Below are positions 32,438-42,851 of a stretch of DNA of 64,000 nucleotides, piece by piece. Source of the DNA: Pomphorhynchus laevis (Eukaryota; Acanthocephala; Palaeacanthocephala; Echinorhynchida; Pomphorhynchidae). The position numbers and the translations under genes were made by a program. The stretch is taken from positions 110,755 to 174,754 of the forward strand of contig WNNJ02000219.1 of NCBI GenBank assembly GCA_012934845.2, in the 5' to 3' direction. The stretch's first letter is position 1. Every line of letters begins with the position of its first letter. The notes beneath the pieces are model-generated. The model saw only the letters and a list, made by a program, of their open reading frames with translations. It had not been told where the DNA came from and searched no databases.

Positions 32438-33412
32438 ATCTCTTCTTCCTGGTGATTTGCATTCTATTTCTCATACATTTAACCTTCATGTTATGCAATA
32501 TGCTGATGACATTATCATCTATACTCATGCATCTGCTTATCTTATTCATGATCTCATTGTTTTTGCTTCCAACCGTCTTGCCTCGAGTTTCAATCATCTT
32601 TCTTCCTTTCGTCTTTTTCTGAATCCTAATAAATCCAAAATATTGTCGATCCTTCCTCGACGCCCCGGCTTAGAACTTCCATCCGTATCATTTTATTCTA
32701 CAATTCTTCATATCGTTGATACTCTCTTTTTCTTAGACTTCTATTTCTACAACCGACTTTCACTTAAACATTCCGTTAAAGATAAAGTACGATCAGCAAC
32801 CTTGATTCTCCGTAACCTCCGTCAAATTCGTAGATTGATTGATTTTCATTTTTGTATGAATATCATATCTCTCATTTTCTCCTCACTTGATTACTGTATT
32901 AGTCTATTTTCCAACTCACCTAAATCCAATCTTCTTCCACTACAACGCATCGTCAACGCAGTTGTCCGAATTCTCCTCATTATTCGTCGTTTTGATCATA
33001 CATGTCACCATCTTGCTTCTCTCGATTTGCATACCGTTTACTCTCGTGTTCAAATTCGTCTTCTTATTGCTTTTCGCCTTATAACTTGTCATACCCCTCA
33101 TTTCTCAACCTTCCTTTTCTTGATAATTCTCGTCCTGTTTACTGTTCCTTGCGTTCCCGTAATTCCCTTCTTTTATATGTCCCAAACTACTCTATCTCTT
33201 TTGGCTTCCGCTCCTTACTTATAGCTGCCTTCTCTTGTGGAATCATCTGCCTATTCATATACGCCAATCAACCTCTCTGTCGTTCTTCAAACGACAAATC
33301 CGATCTCATTAAAATAATTTAAATAATTTATCTGTATGACTTTTGCTGTTTTTAATTAGTTATTGGACTTGTAAGCGTACAGCTGGCACGCATTTGCTAC
33401 GTTAAATAAATT
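32438..33412 (+). mobile_element. Family A LINE, subfamily b, RT to 3' end
   Basis: A 255-codon frame (32457-33224) begins just before the catalytic MQYADDIIIYTH and runs through the D/E region and thumb. Frame changes follow toward the C-terminus (LRSRNSLLLYVPNYSISFGF). The end has the 3' hairpin region at 33371-33391 and the short tail gttaaataaatt. Its first 300 bp duplicate 31795-32095 with very few differences, closer than either is to other copies, so it is probably the rest of the copy 29635-32105 after a local duplication. Confidence 0.75.
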
Positions 33413-33829
33413 ATTATTTGCTTCTTCAATTGATCATTTACGATGAATGCCGATAATATTAACATTTTGAAGGACATTATGGACTTTTTAGATCATATCC
33501 TGCTTCATAAGGACATATTTTTTTCACTCGTTGTGAAAAAATATCCTTGATCAAGGATACTCACATCAGTGATCAAGTCAAGGATATGAGTATCAAATTA
33601 TGTAGTAACTTGTTATCGGGTCCTCATGTAAGATATTCTGCAATCAAATGTCAACAAATCATAATGCTACTACGAAGGAAATTGTTTCAGTAAATGTTGG
33701 TCCATTTAGGTCGCTGTTTTCGTCGATGATCCTTTCTCACTTATTGTATGCTTCATCTTAAGTTTTTCTTTTAACAAAAGTTAACTTGCATTGATTTAAA
33801 GGCATTGTTCGTAGATCCAGTCATCTTAT
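33413..33829. other. Spacer with short inverted repeats
   Basis: No gene is seen. A cluster of short inverted repeats at about 33500-33590 uses aaggatat / atatcctt and tgatcaag units. The sequence otherwise looks unremarkable. Confidence 0.4.
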
Positions 33830-33902
33830 TATTATTATTATTATTATCAAGTTCAGACTTAGCCATAAGGCTTTAAGCCGATCACACAATACAGAAAAAA
33901 GA

Positions 33903-36869
33903 TCAACCAAATGGGTAGGTTAGAAAAGGTGACAAATCAGCCTGGACGTATATCCAACGTCGAACCCTGTTTTTGAAAGCGAGGAAATTGGTGATGGCAG
34001 CGATAGGTTCAGGCAAACTATTCCAAACATCTACTGCCCGTTCAGACAGTCTGTAAAATTTTCGCAGCTTACCCGGTAATTTTTTAAAAAGCATCTTACA
34101 ATGGCCTCGCAATCTCGAATTATCTCGAAATCTAACTACACCCAAAGGAAAGCCATCAGCTGAATGTACAATTTTCCAAAGTGTAATCAGATCAAGAAAA
34201 AGATACCGATACCTCACTGATAAAACGTTCAAACATCTTAATCTTGAAATAAAGCTTCCTTGACAACACATCCGAGAAGCTCGTCTCATTACACTTTCCA
34301 AGTTATTCAACTCACTCCTGGTCGTTGGAAAGGTTGCCTGTACACAATACTCAAGATGTGGTCTTACTAGGGCACAATAAAGTTTGGCGAAGATTTGCGG
34401 CGATAATTTTGCAAAAGTCATTTTTATGCAGTATAAGGCACGTATCGCTTTTAACCGCGCGTGATCACTATTTGCTCTTGTCTTTAGCGATTCGTGAATT
34501 ATCACTCCCAGGTCGGGATGTTCTGAGACTCGCTTGATTGAGTGTCCATTTATTTTGTAATCGAAATGAGTTTTATCTCTACCCAATCTGATCCATACAC
34601 ATTTTGTCGCGTTGAGTATCAAGCCAGTGCTATTACACCAAGTCCCGATACGGTTAAGGTCACATTGTAAAAATTCACAATCCGCCTCGTTTTGGGTTGT
34701 TGCCCATATTTTAACATCGTCAGCAAATGCCAGGTGAGGACACTTTAACCTTAGGAGTAGGTCATTCAAAAAGATGATAAAGAGAAGTGGACCTAGGACC
34801 GTGCCCTGAGGAACACCCGAATGAACACGTCGAGCTGTTGACAAAACTTCATCTAATCGCACAACGAATGATCGATCCTCGAGAAATGTCTTAATCCAGT
34901 TGCAAATTGTCGTAGGTACACCGTAATGACGTAGTAGTGAATCTAAACCAGCATGTGGAACTCTATCAAAGGCCTTAGAGAAATCAAGAAATATTATATC
35001 AACTGTAAGACCCGAACTAAGAGCAGCTACCCAATGTTCGCGAGCATTCAACAGATTAGTTAGGCACGAGCGACCAGGTCGGAAGCCGTGCTGAGAATCA
35101 TCAAGAATTTGATATAAATTTAGATGTTCACGTATTCTCTTCGCAATGAGTCTCTCCATAATTTTAGAAATAACACTGGTAAGACTAATTGGTCTAAAAT
35201 CTGAACAAGTTAGTGCCAACTGTTTCTTTGGAATAGGTACAACAATTGCCCTTTTCCAATCATCAGGAATCCACGAATACTGTAAGCTTCGATGAAATAG
35301 AGACGTAAGGCTTGGAGCAATAATGTGCGACAGAGTACGCAAAAGAAAAGGGGATACACCATCTGGTCCTGCAGAGCCAAAACTATTTAATTTATGGAGT
35401 TCAGACTGAACTTCAATGACATTAATAGGAGATATTGGTAAGTTAGATTGTAAGTTGGGCGGGTACTGTATCTGGTCAATATTCGATTGCGAGGATGGAG
35501 ATACTACAAAACTGCTTGCAAGAGCTTCCACAATAGCCTCCTTGTCAACTACATCACCACTTTCTAAACGTACACAATTAATCGTAGAAGGTAGGATTCG
35601 ACGATGTCTAACGTATGCCCAAAAACGTTTAGGTGACCTGTTAATGTCAGAAGCAATACCCTCTTCAAATGTTTTTCTTTTTGAGCGTTTTAGTTGGTTG
35701 CATAGATTGCGAAGAGTTTTGTACTCACGGTGCGTAACAGTGTTACGTTGAGAGATTCGCCATAATCGATTTCTTTCCTTTATCGTAGTCTCCAACTCAT
35801 TGTCGAACCACAATGGCGTTGTCGTCTTGTAAGCCCTATTTCTTATTGGTGCAAACGTATCCGAAATGGTTATGAGGTTACTGGTCACTAACGATAAATG
35901 ATCATCAATTGGAAGATCAGCAGATCCGAAGTTCAGCTGATGACTATAGAGTTGGAGATCTTCCACATTTACTCGATTCCAATTACGCTTTCCGATGCCA
36001 CTGCACTTAGATCGTCGTTGTAAAGTGTGAGCAATCTGTACTGAAATCACACAATGGTCACTGGTTCCTAAAGGAGACTCGAAATCAACTCTGATTACAT
36101 CTTCAATGCGCTTGGTAAACCCAAGATCTAATATTGTCTCTGGTTGAGACGATATACATGTTGGCTGATTAATATGTTGGATCAGGAGAAGCTCTGCCAG
36201 CAAGAATTCAGCAAGCTCGCAGTTTTCGACATTATAGTAATACCGGTTGTTACTAATCCAGTTAACTTGAGGAAGATTAAAATCCCCAATAAGGAAGAAA
36301 TAATTTGAGGAGCAGAATGATCTTAACTGATTTTTCAGAAGATCTAACTGTGTATGAACTGAGGGTGATCTGTATACGACGCAAATATCTATTGAACAAT
36401 GAGTATCATTGACGCAGAATGACAATAACTCGAATGAATAGTGATCATCGCACAATTCAGTAATCTTCGTAATTGATAAGGTGTTTTTAATATAAGCAGC
36501 AACACCCCCGCCACGACGACCTGCAACTCTATCTGCTCTCAAAAGTCGATACCCAGAGATAGCCATAAGGTCATCATTAATTTGATAATGAAGCCATGAC
36601 TCAGAAATGCAAAACACGTCAAAATCTTTAAAAGATATAAACTGCTGCACTTCAGACAATTGAGCAGGTAAGCTTCTGATATTGGAGTAACCTACCACCA
36701 GAGGACATTCATTATTACATATTCTCTCTGAACAATTAGATGGCAACTTCCTTTCCAAACATATATCCACTAGATGTCCAATCATGGCGTTGTAAGGTCT
36801 AGAGAAAGATTGATCGATCTCCATCGAACTGCAGGACGCCACCTCACAACCCGAAAATTTCGAATGCAC
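33903..36869 (-). CDS. LINE ORF2: endonuclease-reverse transcriptase, 988 aa
   Basis: A complete two-domain protein. AP-type endonuclease: GYSNIRSLPAQL (N63), CISESWLH (E90), VVYRSPS (Y166), IGDFNLPQVNW (D196, N198) and GTSDHCVISV (S270, D271, H272). RT: GSAGPDGVSPFLL (about 498-510), CSDFRPISLTSVISKIMERL (about 555-574), QHGFRPGRS, A motif IIFLDFSKAFDRVPHAG (D629), B motif SGVPQGTVLGPLLFII (about 684-699), C motif LAFADDVKIWA (D717, D718), then GLILNATKCVWIRLG. FADD replaces the usual YADD, as in many CR1/Jockey-group elements. The C-terminus has the RLRGHCKMLFKKLPGKLRK block. All catalytic residues are present and there is no stop. The first Met is 88 nt inside ORF1, so translation probably depends on reinitiation. 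Confidence 0.9.
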   Translation of the reverse strand: MHSKFSGCEVASCSSMEIDQSFSRPYNAMIGHLVDICLERKLPSNCSERICNNECPLVVGYSNIRSLPAQLSEVQQFISFKDFDVFCISESWLHYQINDDLMAISGYRLLRADRVAGRRGGGVAAYIKNTLSITKITELCDDHYSFELLSFCVNDTHCSIDICVVYRSPSVHTQLDLLKNQLRSFCSSNYFFLIGDFNLPQVNWISNNRYYYNVENCELAEFLLAELLLIQHINQPTCISSQPETILDLGFTKRIEDVIRVDFESPLGTSDHCVISVQIAHTLQRRSKCSGIGKRNWNRVNVEDLQLYSHQLNFGSADLPIDDHLSLVTSNLITISDTFAPIRNRAYKTTTPLWFDNELETTIKERNRLWRISQRNTVTHREYKTLRNLCNQLKRSKRKTFEEGIASDINRSPKRFWAYVRHRRILPSTINCVRLESGDVVDKEAIVEALASSFVVSPSSQSNIDQIQYPPNLQSNLPISPINVIEVQSELHKLNSFGSAGPDGVSPFLLRTLSHIIAPSLTSLFHRSLQYSWIPDDWKRAIVVPIPKKQLALTCSDFRPISLTSVISKIMERLIAKRIREHLNLYQILDDSQHGFRPGRSCLTNLLNAREHWVAALSSGLTVDIIFLDFSKAFDRVPHAGLDSLLRHYGVPTTICNWIKTFLEDRSFVVRLDEVLSTARRVHSGVPQGTVLGPLLFIIFLNDLLLRLKCPHLAFADDVKIWATTQNEADCEFLQCDLNRIGTWCNSTGLILNATKCVWIRLGRDKTHFDYKINGHSIKRVSEHPDLGVIIHESLKTRANSDHARLKAIRALYCIKMTFAKLSPQIFAKLYCALVRPHLEYCVQATFPTTRSELNNLESVMRRASRMCCQGSFISRLRCLNVLSVRYRYLFLDLITLWKIVHSADGFPLGVVRFRDNSRLRGHCKMLFKKLPGKLRKFYRLSERAVDVWNSLPEPIAAITNFLAFKNRVRRWIYVQADLSPFLTYPFG

Positions 36870-38083
36870 AGATTCGATTCACCGTTTTGCAGCCTGTAAT
36901 GAAGTTCCGCCTTGATATCCTTCAATTTTTGCCTGTCTTCGAGAGAAAGATCACGTAAAATTCGTATTTTGTTACCTTTAAGTCGATAACCACGGTCTAA
37001 AAGACACTTTGCTTGCTCTGCCGATCCTAACACAACCTTTAGCAATCGTGATCTATCGTTTTTCTTACCCAACCTATAGAGCTGCCTTACTAAAATAGAC
37101 GATGCGACCTCTTCCTCACCTTTTTCGAGCAAATTAGAAAAGAACACACGTAAACCGGCAATATCATCATCAAGCCGCTCCTGTGCACTTGAGGCTGATG
37201 ACTCATCTAAACCCCAAATAAGTATGTTACAGCCCCTATTTAATGTATGATTGCGATCTGTGTGACTTTTATTATCAAAATACGTTTTTTTGCTGAAAGA
37301 ATCGCTGCCGTCACCACCCTCATCCGGTTTGCTTCTTGCGTCTCGCCCTTGTTCCATCTCATTTGAACAAATACACTTGAAAGCTGAGTGAACATTATCT
37401 ATATCGACGTCTGTATCATTGTGTGAAGCTCGTTCATCGGTGACTCCAGTTATACCGATTTCATTGCGATAATCATTAATCACCGATATAGACGATACTT
37501 CGTAATTGTCCGATACCTTCAAAGCATCATTGTCCAGCGACACCGACGGCTCACCACTAACAACCGATATTGACGACGCACTATTGCCTTCAAATTTCTT
37601 ACTCAACGTTTGCATCACGCGTGAATTTGGATGACCTTTTTTCCAGATACGGGATGAACTTGGTATTTCGCTATTTGTATTTTTAGTGTTCTGAACGTGA
37701 AACTCTTGAATGGGTATATCTTTATAGGTATCTGATTCGCCAGAACTTTGTACTTCCCGATCGATGCAACTTTTTGAATATGTGTTCCTTTCCGAAGCAT
37801 TTGTAGATATTTTCTCGTCACAATGGCCCTTCAAATGAATTAGCAAAGATGCGCAGCAGTACCCACAGTAAAATGATTTATTCGATAGCGCAGATTTCTT
37901 TTCCTCCGGAAACGATACACTTGTCCACACACTACAATCTTCACTAGAACATTGAATCTGATGATCCACAAACTTTGTTGCAATAGCTCGCTTTGTAGTC
38001 TTCCTCTGTTTGACCATGATGTTTGATATTGGTTCTTCGGTATAATTGTCTGTGTCGAATTTGTATTGTGTAAGTAGTTCCAA
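36782..38083 (-). CDS. LINE ORF1: zinc-motif and RRM-like RNA-binding protein, 433 aa
   Basis: It starts MELLTQYKFDTDNYTEEP. Residues about 44-83 hold the Cys module QCSSEDCSVWTS ... KSFYCGYCC, similar in layout to family A ORF1 (CSVWT ... CGFC). A long acidic, Ser/Asp-rich disordered part follows (about 90-290), then an RRM-like domain: CNILIWGLDESSASSAQERL, LVRQLYRLGKKNDRSRLLKV and NKIRILRDLSLEDRQKLKD, ending in a basic tail. The layout is that of LINE ORF1 chaperones. It is uninterrupted, and its last 88 nt overlap the start of ORF2. Confidence 0.8.
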   Translation of the reverse strand: MELLTQYKFDTDNYTEEPISNIMVKQRKTTKRAIATKFVDHQIQCSSEDCSVWTSVSFPEEKKSALSNKSFYCGYCCASLLIHLKGHCDEKISTNASERNTYSKSCIDREVQSSGESDTYKDIPIQEFHVQNTKNTNSEIPSSSRIWKKGHPNSRVMQTLSKKFEGNSASSISVVSGEPSVSLDNDALKVSDNYEVSSISVINDYRNEIGITGVTDERASHNDTDVDIDNVHSAFKCICSNEMEQGRDARSKPDEGGDGSDSFSKKTYFDNKSHTDRNHTLNRGCNILIWGLDESSASSAQERLDDDIAGLRVFFSNLLEKGEEEVASSILVRQLYRLGKKNDRSRLLKVVLGSAEQAKCLLDRGYRLKGNKIRILRDLSLEDRQKLKDIKAELHYRLQNGESNLCIRNFRVVRWRPAVRWRSINLSLDLTTP

Positions 38084-38130
38084 TTTTGTATGTTATTTAT
38101 TGTATGTTATTTTATCTCAAACTTTTTTTC

Positions 38131-38590
38131 AAGCATCTTGTTCGTTCTATTCGTCATATTATCTACTATTAGTCTAGATGTTCTTGGCATTTGTGTGGTT
38201 GAGACGTCATTAATTAAGGCCGATCTGATGTTAGTTTGGAGGACATTGCACTCTCTGTAGCATGTTTTAAATCCTCTATTCTCAATTTATCATAATAATA
38301 ATCTTCGAGAGCACAAACTAAAATTGATACACAAATTTAGACCGAGACCAAACCGAAATGACATAAGAAATCGAATTTTAAGCATAGGAATAGATTTTCA
38401 TCAGATGTTACCGTGGCTAAGCATATACCAAAATTGAAGAATTATCTTGGTTTAATTTCGCTTAAACGCCAGTTATTTTTATAGTTTTTGTTAACTGCCT
38501 TTAATCTTTTTTGTAATTTTCTTTATTCTCATTGTGATTCCCTTGTCTCGAGCTTTGCTCTTTTAGCGATTAATAAATAATAAAGGCTTT
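38131..38590 (+). mobile_element. LINE 3' remnant
   Basis: Around 38300-38440 the plus strand reads NLREHKLKLIHKFRPRPNRN and then DIRNRILSIGIDFHQMLP, matching the (R)LRGHxLKL ... WNxLP C-terminal block of Jockey/CR1-group proteins. The tail aataaataataaaggc lies near 38570. No other part of the element survives. The stretch 38591-38800 holds nothing that I recognise. Confidence 0.55.
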
Positions 38591-38804
38591 ATTTTTTGAA
38601 ATATTAAATTTTCAACAAGCTCCGCGAATTGTTGTTTTTATAATTTGGATAGCTAATCGACTGCGTATGCAGTTTAATGCGAATTCATTAATAATTCTAA
38701 GTTAATTTTGACAGATGATAAATCCCGACAAAATAAATATTTTCTAACACGTTCTAAGAGAAAGTAGTCATTACATAGCAATTATTAAACATTCATCCAT
38801 TACT

Positions 38805-40425
38805 TCTTTTTCTTTAGCGTCTTTCCCGTGTAGGTACGAGGTCCGCTGCCTTTGAAAGTTGCCTCCACTTGGTTCTATTTATGGCGTCTTTGGTTTCTAG
38901 TCCAACACTTATCAAATCATGACGTATGACGTCCATCCATCGCAATTTCGGCCTTCCTATCGGACGCTTTCCATCCACTGTCACGGCGACGAACCTATTT
39001 GATGGTTGGTGTTCGCTTGCGCGGATAACGTGGCCGTACCATTGTAGTCGTTTTTCGCGGTTTCTCTATTATTGGCACTACACCAAAACGATCCCTGATT
39101 TCTTCGTTGCGGACATGATCTTTTAAAGTTTTTCCTGCTGTCCATCGGAGCATCTTTGTCTTCATTGCGGCAACTTTGCGTTCCTCATATTTTGATATCG
39201 CCCAGCATTCTGCGCCATAAAACCATCGGTCGTATTAAAGTTTTGTAAATTTTCGACTTCAGTCGGTCTTTTATCTTTGGATCGCAGAGAATACCTGTAG
39301 CTGACCGCCATTTCATCCAGGCTGCATTTATTCGAGAAGAGACCTCTGCGCGTAGGATACCATCTGCCGCTATGGTGGAGCCAAGGTATTTAAACGCAGT
39401 TGTTCGGTGCAGTGTGTGTTTTCCAAACTGTAGCGGCTGATCGTCATTCATATTTGTGATCAGGTATTCCGTTTTACGCGCGTTCAGGCGTAGACCAAAC
39501 TGCTTGAGTCAATTTTCCCAGCTGTCTATTTGTTGTTGGAGGTCATCTTTATCTACGGACGCAAGCATGACGTCATCTGCATATAGAATCGTCCACGTAA
39601 ACTGTCTGTTTAGATTGTTGGATATGGCATCCATAACGAGGATGAATAGCAACGGGGACAGCGCAGACCCTTGATGAACTCCAACGGTGATAGGAAAATC
39701 ATCTGTATATCCCACGGTCGTACATACCCGACTTGTTGATCCTTTGTATATTAGCTTGACCCATTCAACAATCTCTTCAGGGACTAAGTGGAATCTCAAA
39801 GCGTAGCAAATAACTTCATGCGGGACCCGATCGAACGCCTTTTCAAGATCAAGGAACGCACAGTATATATCTTTCTGTTTTTCGCGATGTTTTTCAAGAA
39901 GAAGGCGAAGGGCATAGATAGCATCGATGGTGCCACAGTTCTTGACAAAACCACATTGATTTGAGGATATCTTGACTATGCTTCTTATCCTATCGTTTAT
40001 CACATGTTCCAAAATCTTGAGGGTGTGTGAAATGAGACGAATCGGGCGGTAATTTGAACAGTCGGCCGGATTTCCCTTTTGTATCCATATAGGTACGGTT
40101 GTGCTCCGTATCTAATCAAGAGGTAACTCCTTTTCTTGAATTATTTTGTTGAAAAACTGCACCAAACACCTTGTTGAATCCCGTACACTTGATTTCCAGA
40201 ATTCTGAAGCTACATCATCAGGCCCCGTAGCTTTTGCACTTTTTATTTTATGTAGTGCAATTTCAACCTCGATAGCTGTTATGGGCAAGACTGGGCCTTC
40301 GCTCGGCGAAAGATGTGGTATAGGTGGGTGTTCAAATTCCTGGGTGGATATCTCTTTGAAGTAAGTTCGCCATCGCTCTAATACCTGCGTCCTACGAGTA
40401 AGCAAAACACCGCTTTGATCGTTTA
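38805..40425 (-). mobile_element. RTE-clade LINE, 5'-truncated
   Basis: Minus-strand frames give three RT parts: 40112-40405 (KIKSAKATGPDDVASEFWK, fingers), 39509-40012 (palm) and 39185-39451 plus further pieces to 38808 (C-terminus: KYLGSTIAADGILRAEVSSR, NAAWMKWRSATGILCDPKIK). The style LDLEKAFDRVPHEVI, VGVHQGSALSPLLFILVMDA and WTILYADDVMLASVD is diagnostic of RTE. The element is truncated at about 40425 and has several frameshifts. The 3' end (gacgctaaagaaaaagaag on the minus strand) is near 38805. Confidence 0.85.
39509..40012 (-). pseudogene. RTE reverse transcriptase, palm domain
   Basis: This open stretch of 167 codons runs from ILEHVI-type fingers (QCGFVKNCGTIDAIYALRLL) through the A motif (YCAFLDLEKAFDRVPHE), the B motif (GVHQGSALSPLLFILVMDAI) and the C motif (ILYADDVMLASV), all with catalytic Asps present. 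It ends at a stop just after DLQQQIDSWEN, where the RTE thumb should continue in another frame. It is the only part of this element that could encode a folded domain. Confidence 0.8.
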
Positions 40426-40471
40426 TTCCATAAATGTTGAACGTTAAACGTTTATTCCATAAACGTTTAAC
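40415..40471. repeat. Hairpin at the truncated end of the RTE element
   Basis: The stretch gttaaacgtttat tcc ataaacgtttaac (about 40443-40471) is a perfect 13-bp inverted repeat, preceded by a partial extra copy (cgtttattccataaatgttg). It lies at the junction between the RTE 5' end and the following direct repeat. Confidence 0.6.
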
Positions 40472-40671
40472 GAATAATACTTCATAACACGGAATTAACT
40501 CGTTCCTAAACTGAGATCGAGTGATTGAAATATCGTAAGATGAAATTTTTTCATATATAATTAATTGTAAATCAAATAATCCCTTATAATCGATTGTTCA
40601 ATCATTTACTTATAGTTATTATATGCAAAACAAAGCATATATGGCTGTTCAGTTTGCTAGCGAAAATAAAA
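40472..40671 (+). repeat. 200-bp direct repeat, left copy
   Basis: This starts gaataatacttcataacacg and ends gctagcgaaaataaa. It matches 42852-43051 with only about four or five differences. It is non-coding, lacks TG...CA ends, and lies outside the LINE that sits between the two copies. Confidence 0.85.
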
Positions 40672-40711
40672 AATAAAATATATATATTGTTCATTAGTTT
40701 ATAATATCTTC

Positions 40712-42016
40712 GTGATATTATCACGAAGTCTTCGTGATTCCTACTTTTCTCAACGCCGTTCACATCTCATTCTTAAACGTACTAAACGTACTCTCTTTTG
40801 GCGAAATCAACTCGAGTCATCTTCCAACTCTAAATCTCATTGGAAAATCTTAAACTCAATTCATTCACGATCATCATACCCTTGTAATATAAATCCTGAT
40901 GAATTTTCTTCTTATCTACAAACTAAGTTATCTAATTTGCTTTCCCTACTACCCATAGACCCCTTGTACCCACTCTTATCTTTAAATACTTCCCTCCCAG
41001 AACTATTCCACTTTCTTCCCGTTTCGTCTGATAAAGTTTCTTCGGTTCTGCTGTCATTACCTAATAAAACCTCTCCTTCTGACCCAATTCCCACTCACTT
41101 GCTTAAAAATATCTGCTCCTTTATCTTACCCTTCCTAACCACATTGTTCAACTCGTCCATCCGTAGCCGTACATTTCCTTCCATCTGGAAATGCGCCACT
41201 GTTCGTCCTCTCATCAAAAAGCAATCTCTCGACTCCTCACTACCATCTTCGTACCGTCCTATTTCACTTCTCCCAACCCTCTCTAAACTCCTTGAGCGTC
41301 TCGTTCTTAAGCAAGTTAATACATATCTCTATTCCTCTAACTTATTTCCTCCATTCCAAGCCGCTTTTCGCTCTAATTACTCTACCGAAATTGCATGTCT
41401 TAAAGTTTATAACGACTTACTCATATCGCGCGATCATAAATTATGTAGTGTCATAGTTTCTCTTGATCTATCGTCTGCTTTTGACATCGTCGATCACTCG
41501 ATTCTTCTCCATCGCCTTCGTCATGATTATGGCTTCTCTTTACCCACTGTATCATGGTTTTCTTCATATCTATCAAACCGTACATTTCGCGTATATTCTA
41601 ACTCTTCTCTCTCCCATCTTTCGTCCATTCCGTCTGGTGTTCCACAAGGCTCCGTATTAGGCCCTATACTTTTCTCTCTTCTTCGTGGTGATTTGTCTTC
41701 GATTTCTCATAAATTTAACTTCCATGTTATGCAATATGCTGATGACATTCTCATCTATGCTCATGCACCTGTTTATCGTATTCACGATCTTAGTGCTACT
41801 GCTTCCGACTGTCTTGTCTCAATTTCCAATCATCTTTATTCCCATCGCATTTCTTTATATCCTGATAAATCCAAAATTATGTGGATCCTACCTCGACGCC
41901 TCGGCTTCGAACCTCCCTCCGTATCATTAAATTCCACAATTCTTCCTATCGTTGATAATCTCGTTTTCCTAGGCTTCAATTTTGACAACCGACTTTCATT
42001 TATACCTTTCGTTTGA
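40712..42016 (+). pseudogene. Family A (b) ORF2, linker, fingers and palm
   Basis: The frame has 434 codons. The linker shows RSLRDSYFSQRRSHLILKRT, the fingers region LLSLPNKTSPSDPIPTHLL and SSYRPISLLPTLSKLLERLV, the A motif SVIVSLDLSSAFDIVDHS, the B motif SGVPQGSVLGPILFSLLRGD and the C motif MQYADDILIYAHA; the D/E region has LVFLGFNFDNRLS. All RT catalytic residues are present. It ends at a stop in LSFIPFV, where related copies read on with (R/K)DKVR. One substitution may therefore separate it from the downstream frame starting at 42038. The N-terminal endonuclease is missing through truncation. Confidence 0.85.
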
Positions 42017-42037
42017 GATAAAGTACGTTCATCTACC

Positions 42038-42574
42038 TTGATACTCCGCAACCTCCGTCAAGTTCGTAGATTGATCGATTTCCCTTCTTGTATGACTCTC
42101 ATATCATCTCTCCTTTTTTCTAGACTCGATTATTGTCTTAGTCTATTTTCCAACTCACCTAAATCCACTCTTCTTCCCCTACAACGCATCGTCAACGCAG
42201 CTGTCCGGATTCTCCTCCGTCTTCGTCGTTTTGATCATACATCCACCTATCTTGCTTCTCTCGATTTGCCTACAATTTATTGTCGTGTTCAAATTCGTCT
42301 TCTTATCGTTGCTTTCCGCCTTGTAACTTTTCATACCCCTTCATTTCTCAACCTTCCTTTTCTTGATAATTCTCGTCCTGTTTACTGTTCCTTGCGTTCC
42401 TGTAATTCCCTTCTTTTACATGTCCCAAACTACTCTACCTCCTTTGGACTCCGCTCCTTCCTGGTGGCTGCTCCTCTATCGTGGAATCATCTGCCCATTC
42501 ATATACGCCAATCAACTTCCCTGCAGTGCTTCAAACGACAAATCCGATCCCATTTTAATAATTTAACTGCTTGA
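42038..42574 (+). pseudogene. Family A (b) ORF2, C-terminal part
   Basis: The frame has 178 codons: ILRNLRQVRRLIDFPSCMTL, SPKSTLLPLQRIVNAAVRIL, RRFDHTSTYLASLDLPTIY, VPNYSTSFGLRSFLVAAPLS and LQCFKRQIRSHFNN. It continues the preceding 434-codon frame in the same reading frame after a single stop near 42014-42016. The C-terminus has the CR1/L2-type layout: a helix-rich region, then a conserved W (LSWNHLP). Confidence 0.8.
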
Positions 42575-42851
42575 CTTTCTCATTTTTGTTTGTGGACTTG
42601 TAAGCATACAGCTTGTACGCATTTGCCACATTAAATAAATTTGTATTATTTATTATATATTTTATTTATATCGTATTTTGGAAATTTATTCTCCTATTTC
42701 AGGATGGAATTTAAATCATCTTTCGTTGTCTTACTTGATTCGTTACAGTTTACCTAATACTAATGTTATTTCTTTAGCTTTACCTGTGGAGTTAACATTT
42801 AGAATATGCTATCTCTATTTTCTTTCTAATATTTATAGCTTTAGTGCAAAG

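Larger units (their letters stand above)
33830..38130 (-). mobile_element. Intact-looking CR1/Jockey-group LINE (family C)
   Basis: This is the only LINE in the window with both frames open. Read right to left it has a short 5' region, ORF1 (36782-38083), ORF2 (33903-36869; the two overlap by 88 nt in different frames), a roughly 50-bp 3' UTR that can form a small hairpin (cggcttaaagcc), and a (TAA)n tail at 33830-33850. The outer limits are approximate, because I could not prove a target duplication; catctt occurs at both edges (33824-33829 and about 38133-38138), which is suggestive only. It looks young compared with everything around it. Confidence 0.8.
40700..42650 (+). mobile_element. 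Family A LINE, subfamily b, well preserved 5'-truncated copy
   Basis: This copy begins in the ORF2 linker and runs to the 3' hairpin (42604-42622) and the tail ccacattaaataaatttgta. It contains a single 434-codon frame from linker to palm, and a 178-codon frame (42038-42574) for the C-terminus. It is among the youngest subfamily b copies here. It lies between the two 200-bp direct repeats without touching them. Confidence 0.85.
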
